This document shows positions 36,801 through 44,683 of a DNA stretch of 64,000 nucleotides, piece by piece. Under the pieces are notes generated by a model. It was not told the origin of the DNA and ran no database searches. It saw nothing but the letters and a program-made list of their open reading frames with translations. The stretch is from the NCBI GenBank assembly GCA_903813345.2, contig CAIIXF020000007.1:4099730-4163729 (forward strand), in the 5' to 3' direction. Made by a program: the position numbers and the translations under genes. The stretch's first letter is position 1. Each line of letters opens with the position of its first letter. This DNA comes from Owenia fusiformis. Lineage: Eukaryota > Annelida > Polychaeta > Sabellida > Oweniidae.

Positions 36801-39800
36801 ACCCGTCCACCTGTCTAGACAGAAGCACACAAGAATCAGTTACATAAAGATGTATTTTGTTGTTAAAACAAATAATTAAAAAATAAGCCAAATGTGTCAA
36901 TTACAACATGTTATAAAACAGATTCTTGAACTCAATCAATTAACAACATCAGCAATTTTATATATTTTTAATTTAGGGGAATTAACAGTTTTTGAAATAA
37001 ACAAAATATATGTGGCACCCAAAAAACCCACCCACTCACCCACCCACCCACCTGTCTAGATGAGATATATAAAATATTGAGATGTATTTTGTTATCAAAT
37101 TAATTCGAAAATAAAGCAAATGTGTTTGTTACAACATGAAAAAACAGATTTTTGGTGACTGAGGTATGTGGGTTCATTAAAGATGCAGTTCTAAAATAAT
37201 ATTCAACTCAACATTTTTATTTTAATTGTGAGTTAGAGCCTTTCTTATTGAGGTGACCAAAATAACTTAAAGTATTATGCTCGTATATACTTACTTCATT
37301 TCTAGCTCAAACACAGAGCCCCCACTGTCGCAACAAATTGCAATCGTCAAATCGTCAGTGAACTGAAATACAAAAACAATTAATGGAAAACACTTAATAT
37401 ACTCAATTTCATTGGTCCTAAGTGAAGTAAGCTTCTTCTAAACAACTACTACAGACATCTCCAAAATTGGAGAATTTTAAAGAAAACAGCTTCACTTAGG
37501 ATGACTAGAGCTCAAAAAATATTTTTTTAGCACAACTTACTTCTTTCCTTCCAGTATGAATTGTTAAATATCTGACAATCAAAGCAGATCAAAGCACTCT
37601 ATTCCTTGCATCCTTTCTTACATAATGTTGCATTTTGCATTTTGGAACCTGAGGCCCAAATAGGATCTAGTTCATGTATGCATTTTCCAACTTATCAAAT
37701 ATATCAATAGTATCTTATATTTCTGATACATTGCAAGGTACCTTAACATGCAAGACAGCAGTACCAGGGGGATGAGCATCTGTTATTGTGCGTATAAGTT
37801 TACCATTGGTCAAGTCCCACATTGTGATCTGAAACAAATATATATATATTAATATATTAATAATAAACATAGCAAGATACATTGTCCATGTATACTTTAT
37901 AAAATTGTGAATATACTATACCTGTGTGTAATTGAATCAATTTATGTAGATATACTAAAAGAAAATGTGTTAATAAAATTGATTCACCCAGGCAGTCCCC
38001 TTCCTAGGATTTAATATGTAAACGCAATTTTGACACTAATTGGGATTATCAACAATGTCTTCAAAATGAGTGATGCAAAAAAAGGTAATCAAAAGCTGGT
38101 GTTAAAAGAGAGGACTAAAGAGTAATTAGAGTACCCATTTAAAATATTGATGATTTTAATTAAGGAATAAATAATGAAAGGCCATTCAATATGGTGAAAT
38201 TCAGCATGAGTTGGACAGAATGTTGTACAAAGCACAAACTGATGATCAATGCTGAGTATAGTCTATATAAGTCTAAGTCTAACCCATAAACTCAAACAAA
38301 TTGTAAAACCGTGATTTGATGAGAAGGGTGTATACCTGTCCTTTAGCAAAGCCACATAGCAGTCTTGTGCAGTCCCTATTAAAGCTAAGTGCAGACACTG
38401 CCCCATATTGAGCCCCCACTGCAGTGCTACCTAAGCACCACTTCAACACCTGCTTGGGATCTACAACACACAACATATATCTGTAACACAGGGTGGAGTA
38501 ACAGGAATCTATAAATGTTCAAATACAGGTATATTAGTCTAAAGTACATGTACATTGTAGCTAATAGACAATTGAACAAAGACAATTGAAGACAATTATA
38601 TTTTTCCATTGTTTCTCTAACCATGGGTTTTCAAGGTCTGACCAAAAATGAAATATATTCATAGATGTTTTATGCATTGCAATTTACTTACCAAAAACAA
38701 GTACAAGCCCATGGGATGTTCCAACACTAATCATAGAATTGACTGCCTAAAACAAAGAAAAACACTGGAGTACCATTACCTGTAAAGTTGTTATATAACT
38801 TTATAGCCTTGATCAAAGGATTTTAGTTTACTTTTATATTCTTTGAGTATTTCCCTTGTGGTTTCTTCCAGAGATTCAACCAAAACATTATTTTGCAAAA
38901 TAAATATAATTTCACAGATCAACAGCTAGGGCAGTTCAGATGGATTAAGGAAATACTAAACAGCAAAAATAAAAGAAAAGATATCCTTTAATAATCAAAA
39001 AATTAATTTGCTTTAAAAACTTATATAAAATGCTGGAATATTAAATAGCTACTTACAATGGCAGTGGGCATTCCTGCATTCACTCTGTCCTGAAAGCAAA
39101 AGAAGCAGGAAATATAATCAAATGTTGAAACAGTAAACGACTAGAAACAAGGCATTAAGATGCAAAATGTCAATAACTGCCACTTGTTACAGACACTGAC
39201 CACTGAACACCAACCATTGAACATCAACCACCGTCCACAAAAAAGTTGAAGACTATAACTCTCCTTTGAAAATTATGCAGCACTGCCATTGTACAGATGA
39301 ATTAATATTAATATGTGTTTATAGTACACCCTCAGTACTAAACATAGAGTCAATAGAACAATGGAAATGGAAATTTTCTGTATAGAGAGGCTCAATCATA
39401 CATTTTTTACTGAAATATAAAATATAAGATCATTCAGGAGAAATTGACTTACAGCAGCTGACATGAGCTGTGACGAGATTCCTTTTAGAATAACATGACG
39501 TAGAATAGACCCATGTATAGCATAGGACTCATCCTTCTTTCTACTGAAAAACAGAATGGTTAAAATACAAATCTTTATGTACAAGTACCTTTTTATTGAT
39601 GGGACTCTTTATGTTCTTCTTACTTTTATTCTCAACATAAAGAAGAAAGAGAATTTTATCCACTTTTTTTATTGATGGGACCCAGTTTTATTCCTCAATC
39701 ATTTTACTTTAACAAAGAGGCTTATTAGAGTATTTATTTTAATTCTCAATTATTTTACTTTAATAAAGAGGTTTATCAGAGTATGTTTAACAGATTTCAT

Positions 39801-42425
39801 TTTGTAGCCTGATTATATTCATGAAGATATGATACTCATTTTCCTCATATTTCAAAGAGGTTATGTCTCAAGAATTTGGGCTAAATTTTCTGCTAAAGAC
39901 ATTTCTGTTTCCTTCACTGATAAGCCTCTCTACCAACACATGTTAAATAAACAAGACTCAGCTTTTTAATGAAAGACTTAAACTTACTTTAGTTTGATCT
40001 TGCTGTCAGATAGAATTCCCTCCTGACTGGACATTGATGAAGAGTCCCCAGCATCATTATTAAATATGTCAACATCATCTTCATCATCAAACGCTGACTC
40101 AGCATCAGGCTAAAAATGATCAATCCCTATGGTAGTATACATTGCTTTAAGAATGGGTTCTTAAAAATTTGTCAGTACATTGTAATATTGCAAGTCCGCC
40201 AAATGTTCAAAAAAAACAAATCTGCCAAAATAAGTCGTGCCAAATTAAGTATAAGTACACTATATTAAATAAACAATCCATTGTACAAAATCAAAATTTT
40301 TTTGGATACATTAATACATCCTCTTATCCACTACAGGCCTATACCTTCTTTTGGGATCAACATGTTTTCTAGGTTTAAAAAACCAAGTTCAGTGACACCA
40401 ATTTGTTTGCTAATTATATCAATACACTTTATTAGTACAGTGTAGTTATTTTTAGGCCTCCAAAGATATCAGTATAACTGAACCTAAAACAATGTTACTT
40501 ACCTCATTTAGGATGCTTTCAAGGGTAGGGGCATTTCCTATAGGAGGAATATCTATTCCAAGCTGTAATTAATAAACATTGTTTTATAGGATACATTAAG
40601 AAGAGGAAGCAAACATAGTTCTTAATAGACCTTGAAATACTGTAACCTCTTCAACACACCACTTTCGGTTCATATAAATCTTTTACAAATATCTGGTACT
40701 AAAGACATCCGTGTAATGTTTTGGTATTCCTTTCATTTTTCTTTATTTGTATGTACATGTATATGTAAAATGACAAGTTCTAATATTGCTGATTTACCCA
40801 AGAAACTAGTGCTTTATTTTATTTTATTGTTCAAGGCTTGTTTGGGAATTATCATTCATCGATTTTGCTTCTCTTTGCTACATAATCAATGTTTTTTCTT
40901 CGTGTGCAGTACAGACTCCTATTAGAGGATATTTTGTACTTTGTACCACCAAACAACAATGATATGTGATTGACAGGATATTTCATGTCTTAGATATATT
41001 ACAGATACTCCTAAATAGTAACTTTAGAAAAACCAAGTTTAAATACAGGGTGAGCCAAATAAGTAGCCTTGCCCATGTCGGTATTTTTTTACTTATCTGA
41101 TCTTGAATTATTACCACCTTGTACAATCCAATACATCTCCGCTGACATTATTCTAAGTTATTCAGCGGTTTCAAGATTTCTATAATACCTGTCAGGGCAA
41201 TCGCAAAACCTTATTGATTGACAAGATCGCATGGACACGACACGACGTGTGACTTCAGGCTGATTGATCAATCAAAATGTTATCAGATCGATCTGCATAT
41301 AAAACAAAGCAAACTATCCGTCCAAATTCAATGATCTGACCGAGTGTTTCTTTAGAGATTCAATATATATTATGTATAAATGTACATTGGAATGTAAGCA
41401 GTCATTAATATAAAAAATTAAATCATGCAATTCAATGTTGATTTAAAACTGAATTCGTGATAAAAATGCACGAAGACCTAGCAGTAGTAGTTGTTGATCT
41501 GATTCACCGATTGAATCTCAGCCTAGACGTTCGATCATTTCAGCGATCGTTCCAACGTTTCTTGTTGAAATCTCACCTCCGGGTCTCCGATCGATGCTCC
41601 GGCATCCACTAAGCTCTGATTGATATTTATCTGATAAAATATTTGTATTTTCATGATGAATTTGTGCAAGATTCGTTGTGAAAAGTGTACTTGTTTTTGA
41701 CCATGCATAATAATGAGCTAACGCGTCAGGGCTGTCGTTGATTGGTCCAATTTTACCGACACAAACATTGGGTTGGTAAAGCACGTGGCTTTCTCTCAAT
41801 ACAAGGTGGTCATAATAGAAATCAAGATAAGTAAAAGAGACCGACTTGGGCAAGGCTACCAAATAAGTAACCCAATGAAATCTAATAACTCGCTCATGCA
41901 GTATGCAGTCAGTGGTAATCCACTCAAGTGTCGCCTGGTATGCGAACTCTAAGTGTCGCAAATAATGATGTACACAGATAAGCCCAGATACGTAGCATGC
42001 TAACACGACGAATTATGAATTAAAAAATGTAATTTCTTATATCTTGCTTGTTTTCTATAAAGTATGAAACTAGGGTCAGAAATTATCCATTGTAATGCAT
42101 AATATTGACTCTTCTTTCAAAAAAGTATAATACCATTTTTTATCTTATGGTATATCCTTTTCGCTGTGATACATTCAAGAGAAAAATATTACAGTAAGAT
42201 TACTCATTTATTTACTGGGCGATAATATGTGAAAAAGTAGAAATTTAATTTTTCATGGACAATTTCGATCTTTTTCAAAGTGCATCTGGTTTATTTCTAT
42301 ACACCAATATATATTCAAATAATATCAGAAAGCAATGATATGTTGCTATTTCATCCACATACCTCATCAAGGTCAATATCAAAGTCTTCAGTGGCTGCAA
42401 GAATATTTTCAACTCCCTCCGCCAT
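9812..42425 (-). CDS. VPS8: Vacuolar protein sorting-associated protein 8 (CORVET subunit), complete
   Basis: Endosome-specific subunit of the CORVET tether that links Rab5-positive early endosomes. Exons in transcription order: 42425-42363, 40562-40503, 40109-39988, 39540-39453, 39089-39057, 38746-38692, 38460-38336, 37828-37742, 37362-37295, 36340-36130, 35823-35701, 29601-29521, 28974-28891, 28340-28254, 28052-27942, 27753-27616, 27198-27138, 26784-26706, 26298-26076, 25599-25458, 24596-24435, 24221-24113, 23105-23039, 22770-22678, 22264-22125, 21666-21582, 21262-21164, 20738-20599, 20403-20247, 19913-19824, 19505-19433, 19197-19100, 18874-18793, 18497-18334, 18070-17904, 10985-10787, 10322-10254, 9952-9812. 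All phases agree; 4176 nt gives 1391 residues (human about 1430). No frame break was found. The exon 4 acceptor is ambiguous by 3 nt (CAGTAG). Start: the first ATG, after ACTTCCGG, opening with MAEGVENIL. Confidence 0.97.
10323..10786 (-). other. GC-AG intron of VPS8 (intron 36)
   Basis: The donor reads AGAG|GCAAGTAG at 10787/10786; the acceptor is CAG at 10325-10323. Only this junction keeps exon 37 in frame. The alternative GT donor three bases on (GCAA|GTAG) shifts the frame and hits a stop in exon 37. GCAAGT is the usual form of GC donors. Confidence 0.85.
10787..18070 (-). CDS. VPS8: VPS8 RING-H2 finger exons 35 and 36, split by a 6.9-kb intron
   Basis: Zinc ligands by the reconstructed numbering: C1236 and C1239 (CSLC), C1257 and H1259 (KCSHAYH), H1262 and C1265 (HIPC), C1283 and C1286 (CYLC). 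The pattern is C-x2-C-x17-C-x-H-x2-H-x2-C-x17-C-x2-C, the C-terminal RING typical of VPS8. The 6918-bp intron between the two halves (10986-17903) carries a nested plus-strand gene and a satellite array. Exon 36 ends at a non-canonical GC donor. Confidence 0.93.
11058..11765. mobile_element. Composite foldback element with hairpins and paired CRE palindromes
   Basis: Lies in VPS8 intron 35. It holds a hairpin with 27-bp arms (one mismatch) around 11110-11175, built of GGGAATATCCTCTACAATG-type arms. A second perfect 15-bp inverted repeat, TGTGACGTCAGCGGG, lies at 11603-11617 and 11638-11652; each arm contains the palindrome TGACGTCA. Recurrent 'GAGGGAATA' and 'GGGCAATAGT' motifs occur through the region. 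No coding capacity. Likely a non-autonomous DNA transposon; the ends are not defined. Confidence 0.6.
12293..14306 (+). CDS. Nested gene: small secreted cationic protein precursor (3 exons), orphan
   Basis: Function unknown. Exons 12293-12375, 13365-13494 and 14037-14306 join in frame with canonical GT-AG sites to give 160 residues. Residues 1-22 are a convincing signal peptide (MLNKIILGGLALVCLVNIAG, then SA). Next comes a short acidic segment (PVDEYG) and a strongly acidic exon 2 made of two 16-residue repeats (IESVLETEDREVNEDE and a copy with Y for D). Exon 3 encodes an 89-residue Lys-rich, cysteine-free basic domain (starts GTAWRFFKAKES, ends KIKLLA). The layout of signal, acidic pro-segment and cationic domain recalls antimicrobial or secreted matrix precursors, but I recognise no family. 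An in-frame upstream ATG at 12173 exists, but the signal peptide favours the ATG at 12293. The gene lies inside VPS8 intron 35 on the opposite strand. Confidence 0.72.
13733..13915. repeat. 18-bp minisatellite, about 10 copies
   Basis: Unit GAAGTGACAGGTTTAAAT, nearly perfect, in the second intron of the nested secreted-protein gene. The unit length is a multiple of three and lacks stops in some frames, so it reads as hexapeptide repeats on both strands (TGLNEV and LHLNLS). The splice sites on both sides mark it as intronic. Confidence 0.95.
14307..15329. other. Nested-gene 3' flank; degenerate short repeats
   Basis: No further coding exon seen. A candidate AATAAA for the nested gene lies near 14673 (in GGAGAAATAAATG). 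From about 14707 to 14900 a degenerate motif of about 35 bp (GTATTTCAGAAGTTAAAAG) recurs five or six times. Confidence 0.6.
15330..17640 (+). mobile_element. 338-bp core-repeat array ending in GACG microsatellite and hairpin (pearl-like)
   Basis: About six units, with TTCATACAACTACTCTTTAC-type starts near 15461, 15799, 16137, 16473, 16812 and 17159 (spacing 336-347 bp). Each unit carries CGCGAGACAAAAATGGCGGC and ATCCTATCGACAGAGG. The array ends in a (GACG/GACA)n microsatellite at 17550-17605, then the hairpin AGCTCACCATGTGAGCT (17622-17638) followed by AAT. Tandem core plus terminal microsatellite is the layout of bivalve 'pearl' and related Helentron-derived elements, whose 3' ends also carry a hairpin. 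Array boundaries are clear; the class is inferred. Confidence 0.75.
17904..27198 (-). CDS. VPS8: VPS8 exons 17-35: alpha-solenoid (clathrin-repeat-like) region
   Basis: Mostly helical region that builds the CORVET scaffold. Conserved blocks in order: HGFFLECLEPYILSDRL (exon 19), HGLYDAILYVYNKGMND (exon 20), LLVYISCCLAGRAYPLGDIP (exon 21), LLQFDTREFLNVLALAFE (exon 22), LFTFLARLMA (exon 24), AYLLEKAGDIHGAF (exon 30) and LWFPLLETMMAP (exon 33). Introns here are short to moderate and hold only small repeats and MITEs. No unusual residue substitutions were noted. Confidence 0.95.
20905..21103. mobile_element. hAT-like MITE (199 bp)
   Basis: Terminal inverted repeats: CACTGGTGAATCCAG at the left and the complement of CACTGGCGGATCCAGG at the right, enclosing purine-rich GGGCCC/AAAGGCC sequence. 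It lies in a VPS8 intron between exons 28 and 27. No intact target duplication was seen. Confidence 0.75.
23271..23884. mobile_element. MITE with TA target duplication (614 bp)
   Basis: Left end TACCGTATTCACCGTAATAA; right end is the complement of TACCGTAATCGCCGTATTAA. The dinucleotide TA flanks both ends (23269-23270 and 23885-23886), as for Tc1/mariner-type insertions. It lies in the VPS8 intron between exons 23 and 22. No transposase ORF is present. Confidence 0.75.
27616..42425 (-). CDS. VPS8: VPS8 exons 1-16: acidic N terminus and WD40-type beta-propeller
   Basis: Residues 1-100 are acidic and Ser-rich and include the conserved TLESILNE block (exon 2). Residues of about 100-510 form the propeller region, with HGSILRHVILKGIS (exon 4), VGTSHGLVLVFG (exon 6), GAVSALSFNRDCTRLLCGF (exon 7), TDAHPPGTAVLHVK (exon 8), CESKCLFSGSRGEVC (exon 10), LLAWQFVIIQV (exon 11) and LGTKSVHVM (exon 15). 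These match the animal VPS8 family in order. Intron 11 (29602-35700) is the large one, filled by nested retroelements; a Naiad-type element ends only about 40-60 bp from the exon 11 donor. Confidence 0.95.
28450..28653. mobile_element. hAT-like MITE with 5-bp target duplication (204 bp)
   Basis: Ends CACTGATCTCC and GGAGATCACTG are inverted repeats with one mismatch. AGATG occurs directly on both sides (28445-28449 and 28654-28658). It lies in the VPS8 intron between exons 14 and 13. Confidence 0.8.
29815..30556 (+). mobile_element. Second core-repeat element ending in GACG microsatellite
   Basis: Two core units of about 139 bp (similar blocks at 29952 and 30091 reading GCCATTWTGAATTTTMYGAG) and a partial third near 30405 (GGCGGCCATCTTGAAAAATT). 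They are followed by a GACG/GACT microsatellite at 30507-30556. The architecture matches the array at 15330-17640, though the cores differ. The Naiad-type element abuts the microsatellite. Confidence 0.65.
30557..30857 (-). mobile_element. 3' portion of Naiad-type Penelope-like element, cut off by a LINE
   Basis: When the LINE at 30858-33182 and one target duplication are ignored, the Penelope-like frame ending near 33197 continues here for about 25 codons to a stop. The rest is 3' non-coding sequence running into the GACG microsatellite at 30556. Confidence 0.75.
30844..30857. repeat. Target-site duplication of the inner LINE (3' side)
   Basis: TGCATATTGTATTT, identical to 33183-33196 (14 of 14). 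Confidence 0.92.
30858..33182 (-). mobile_element. 5'-truncated LINE (CR1/L2/Jockey-like) inserted in the Penelope-like element
   Basis: A minus-strand copy of 2325 bp bounded by 14-bp direct repeats. A T-run on the plus strand (about 30858-30878) is its poly(A) tail. It is truncated 5' of the reverse transcriptase. It lies in VPS8 intron 11 in the same orientation as VPS8. Confidence 0.93.
31126..33172 (-). CDS. LINE reverse transcriptase ORF, N-terminally truncated
   Basis: The first Met is at 33096, but the frame is open up to the truncation point near 33172. The 656 residues from Met carry [49 protein letters not shown] and the catalytic FADD. A C-terminal CHCG...H...C cluster (CHCGVPMTTMHFLLKCPLL) follows. 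The blocks fit the Jockey/CR1/L2 group rather than L1. The frame is intact to a stop at 31126, but the missing endonuclease makes it dead as an autonomous element. Confidence 0.92.
33183..33196. repeat. Target-site duplication of the inner LINE (5' side)
   Basis: Second copy of TGCATATTGTATTT, directly at the LINE truncation point. Confidence 0.92.
33197..35640 (-). mobile_element. Naiad-type Penelope-like retroelement, 5' and central part
   Basis: Reverse transcriptases of this superfamily are related to telomerase. The main ORF (about 35272 to 33167) has KYAIVPIDKAANN, RIHLTIKMHKQPIKFRYI, SYDFSTLYTKI, IGIPMGIDPAPYMANLYLYS and the catalytic RFIDDL. A CxC motif (GECDCN) precedes the RT, and an insertion rich in Gly/Lys lies between fingers blocks. 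Upstream, 35430-35640 encodes an endonuclease-like tail (ALRHFNEGPCKD ... YWIKKFQCVHPY, then LNN). An N-terminal GIY-YIG-type endonuclease tail plus a CxC linker is the published signature of Naiad elements. The endonuclease start is missing, an in-frame TGA interrupts the PY-LNN motif near 35428, and a frame change lies between that part and the RT. A degraded copy. Confidence 0.83.
36510..37160. repeat. Imperfect direct repeats in VPS8 intron 9
   Basis: A block reading AATGTGTTAATTACAACATG and on to AATTTAGGGGAATTAA recurs near 36530 and 36890, with partial copies near 36726 and 37115. CCCACC-rich stretches lie between them. It has no coding potential. Confidence 0.75.
38161..38239 (+). repeat. 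Dispersed ~80-bp repeat, family 2, copy A
   Basis: Shares AAGGAATAAAT, GGCCATTCAATATGGTGAAA, GAGTTGGACAGAATG and TGTACAAAGCAC with 56184-56263, in the same order and orientation. Confidence 0.85.
39146..39260 (-). repeat. Dispersed ~110-bp repeat, family 1, copy C
   Basis: Reverse-strand copy with AACAAGGCATTAAGATGC at one end and CCACAAAAAAGTTGAAGACT at the other. It lies in VPS8 intron 4. Confidence 0.8.
41046..41885. mobile_element. Inverted-repeat DNA element in VPS8 intron 1
   Basis: Arms of about 80 bp, imperfect: 41056-41131 (CCAAATAAGTAGCCTTGCCC, then GTCGGT and ACCACCTTGTA) and the reverse complement at about 41800-41880. It starts CAGGGTGAGCCAAATAAGTA; similar CAGGGTGT starts occur alone at 9719. 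Minus-strand ORF 41518-42006 overlaps it but shows no transposase motif. Confidence 0.65.
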
Positions 42426-42555
42426 AGTACTTCCGGGTGCAACACCCAATCAGAACGCTGTATTATGTCACGTGATTAACCCAGCAACCATAAACATTTC
42501 AGAGGATTAATTTACAAAATTTCTCCAATTTTAACATCGAATTGTGCAAATATAG
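42426..42555. promoter_or_regulatory. Probable bidirectional promoter and non-coding first exon of the NME8-like gene
   Basis: The VPS8 ATG is at 42425 on the minus strand. A strong plus-strand donor, AATATAG|GTAAGA, lies at 42555/42556, and the NME8-like start codon sits just inside an exon with an acceptor at 44671-44672. A non-coding exon 1 ending at 42555 fits. Between them lie ACTTCCGG (ETS, 42429-42436), CCAAT (42446-42450), GTCACGTGAT (42467-42476, nine of ten bases of the CLEAR/TFEB consensus) and AGCAAC (42483-42488, an RFX half-site). No TATA box at a useful position was seen. Confidence 0.6.
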
Positions 42556-42879
42556 GTAAGAATTCGATATTTTACTCACGTTTTTATTGTGTATGAACGT
42601 TTCGTGATTCATAATTGAGGTAGTTTTTTAAACGTTTATGTCCTGTTCATTTTGTCCAGGTGATTGTTTGGAACTTGTATTTTCAATTTTTATTTTGAAA
42701 TTGAGTCTGAATTTGAACACTATGCATGCATCTTAGCCGAGTGTTTTGAATATCACGATTTGTAACTAAGTAACTACAGTTCACTATTTTATCAAAATGT
42801 CTTAGAAAATGTTTCACCTAAACTGCCTCATCTCATGTCTAAATTTTATTTTACCATCATTCACTGATTCAACACAGTA

Positions 42880-43501
42880 GGGGAAGTGGTCCTAATTATC
42901 GCACGGTCCTAATTATCGCACGATTGTCCTAAACAGCTAAAATATATACCCACCATCTTTTAAACCAGTGTTACGAAAAGCAGTTCAACACCATTACTCC
43001 CAATCTTTATGATTTATTCATATATTTAGAAATATCTCTTCATTTTTAAGAATTGTTTACTTCCGCTATTGTCTTATATCCTATTGCTCAAGAAGTGAAA
43101 TTCGTCTGACAAAGTTTGACCCCCCTCCAAATAAAGACAGAAAAGTAAGTGTATAATGTATATTTTGTTGATATTTTACATTAAAACTGATAGAAAAATG
43201 ATTATAGCATATGTGTGTATCTGTTATAAACAGAGAAATGTATACAGTATCGTGAAATGACATCTGAAACACAACTTTGCGATAATTAGGACGACTGTGC
43301 GATAATTAGGACCACCGCACATGCGAGTCTAAGGGGTCTTAAAGTGTTAGCGTTCGGAGATTGAGAAATGTCAAACACTACTTAAATTTTAGAAGAAAGG
43401 TTGATCTTTCATCTCATATTCTCAAAGTAATTTGAAGTTATCATATTTGAAATCGTCAGTAGTTTTCCAGAGTACCCGTGCGGTGATAGGACCATTTCCC
43501 C
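42880..43501. mobile_element. MITE with TA target duplication (622 bp)
   Basis: Ends GGGGAAGTGGTCCTAATTAT and the complement of GGGGAAATGGTCCTATCACC, flanked by TA (42878-42879 and 43502-43503). Subterminal copies of GCGATAATTAGGAC occur twice near each end in inverted orientation. It lies in intron 1 of the NME8-like gene and has no transposase. Confidence 0.85.
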
Positions 43502-43727
43502 TACCCCCATAAATCAAATGTGGGGTTGATTTCTCAAATGTCCCCCACAACTACTTGTGAAATCTTGTGAAAACGTTGTCAGTAGATGACAAAAAGTTGA
43601 ATTTTATTTAAATAACCACTAGATGTCTTATCAGCTTATTTTCAACTGAACACTTTCATTACACAGTGCACAGGTAGCTGGGGGGGATGCTGGTTTTTCA
43701 CTCTTCCAAAATACATGTAATTAGGAT

Positions 43728-44618
43728 GGTTTTGTAGAAAATACCGGGTACTGGGTAGTAAATCCTCCATGCTGGGTTCAAACTTGGTACCCAGTACCCG
43801 TTTGAAAAAACTGGGTACCCCAAAAAACGAAAAATACGAATATATAGCATATTAAGTTAAATATCATTAGAAAGTCTCTGTCGTTTTCACCCAATTTTTT
43901 TGACATGAATATAACGAGTAATATTTGAAAAACATGACAAATCAATCTTACTCTATTTTCAAAAGTTGGTATGTGAATTCTTTTGATTATGATTTAAATC
44001 TGGGGGGTGCGATGATGCAATCATCGCAATTTTGAAGGAAGTTACATACATTTTTGTAAATTCAAAACAAATCTTAGTTATTGCTTATGCCACGATCACA
44101 CACCCCCTGACTGAAAGCTGTCTACGCCCCTGAATGTACTTCGTGTGTTTGAAGTGATGATGTTGTGCTATTATTAACTTTGAAATGATTACATATTTCA
44201 GAAACATAGAATAAGTGAAACATGTACAAAAACACCTCTTAATATTATATAGCAGCGCTATAAGGCAGGACTGAATCGGGATTTGAAATAATTTACAAAG
44301 TAAATTCATTTTGATCGGTTAAATTAAGACTTTCTTACGATGGTAGAACATTATTAACTGTACAATGAGTTATAAAAACACTTTGATTGAATTTTGTGTC
44401 AAAGGTATTGTCTATTAAACATACAGTTCATGAAAATATAATTAATATAATCAGGTGTGAATAGAACAGCAAATATGACGTAAATAAAGGGATAACAAGC
44501 TTTATTACTGTTCTAGTCTACTGCAAAGAAACATATACGTGTACCTGTTTTTGGGGTACCAAGTTTGAACCCAGCATGGAGGATTTACTACCTGGTATCC
44601 GGTATTTTCTTCAAACCC
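43728..44618. mobile_element. Non-autonomous element with ~75-bp inverted repeats and 9-bp target duplication (MULE-like)
   Basis: Left end GGTTTTGTAGAAAATACCGG; right end is the complement of GGGTTTGAAGAAAATACCGG. Arms continue through AAATCCTCCATGCTGGGTTC. AATTAGGAT occurs directly on both sides (43719-43727 and 44619-44627). Long inverted repeats and a 9-bp duplication suggest a Mutator-type origin. The interior has no transposase ORF. It ends 54 bp before the acceptor of the first coding NME8-like exon. Confidence 0.85.
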
Positions 44619-44683
44619 AATTAGGATTTAAGACTGTTCATCAATCATTATGATATTTTCCTCATCTTACAGGTTGAGCTATA

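Noticed and set aside
41518-42006. 162-codon minus-strand ORF in VPS8 intron 1
   Set aside because: Overlaps an inverted-repeat element, lacks a recognisable transposase or other domain, and has no splice link to VPS8 exons.
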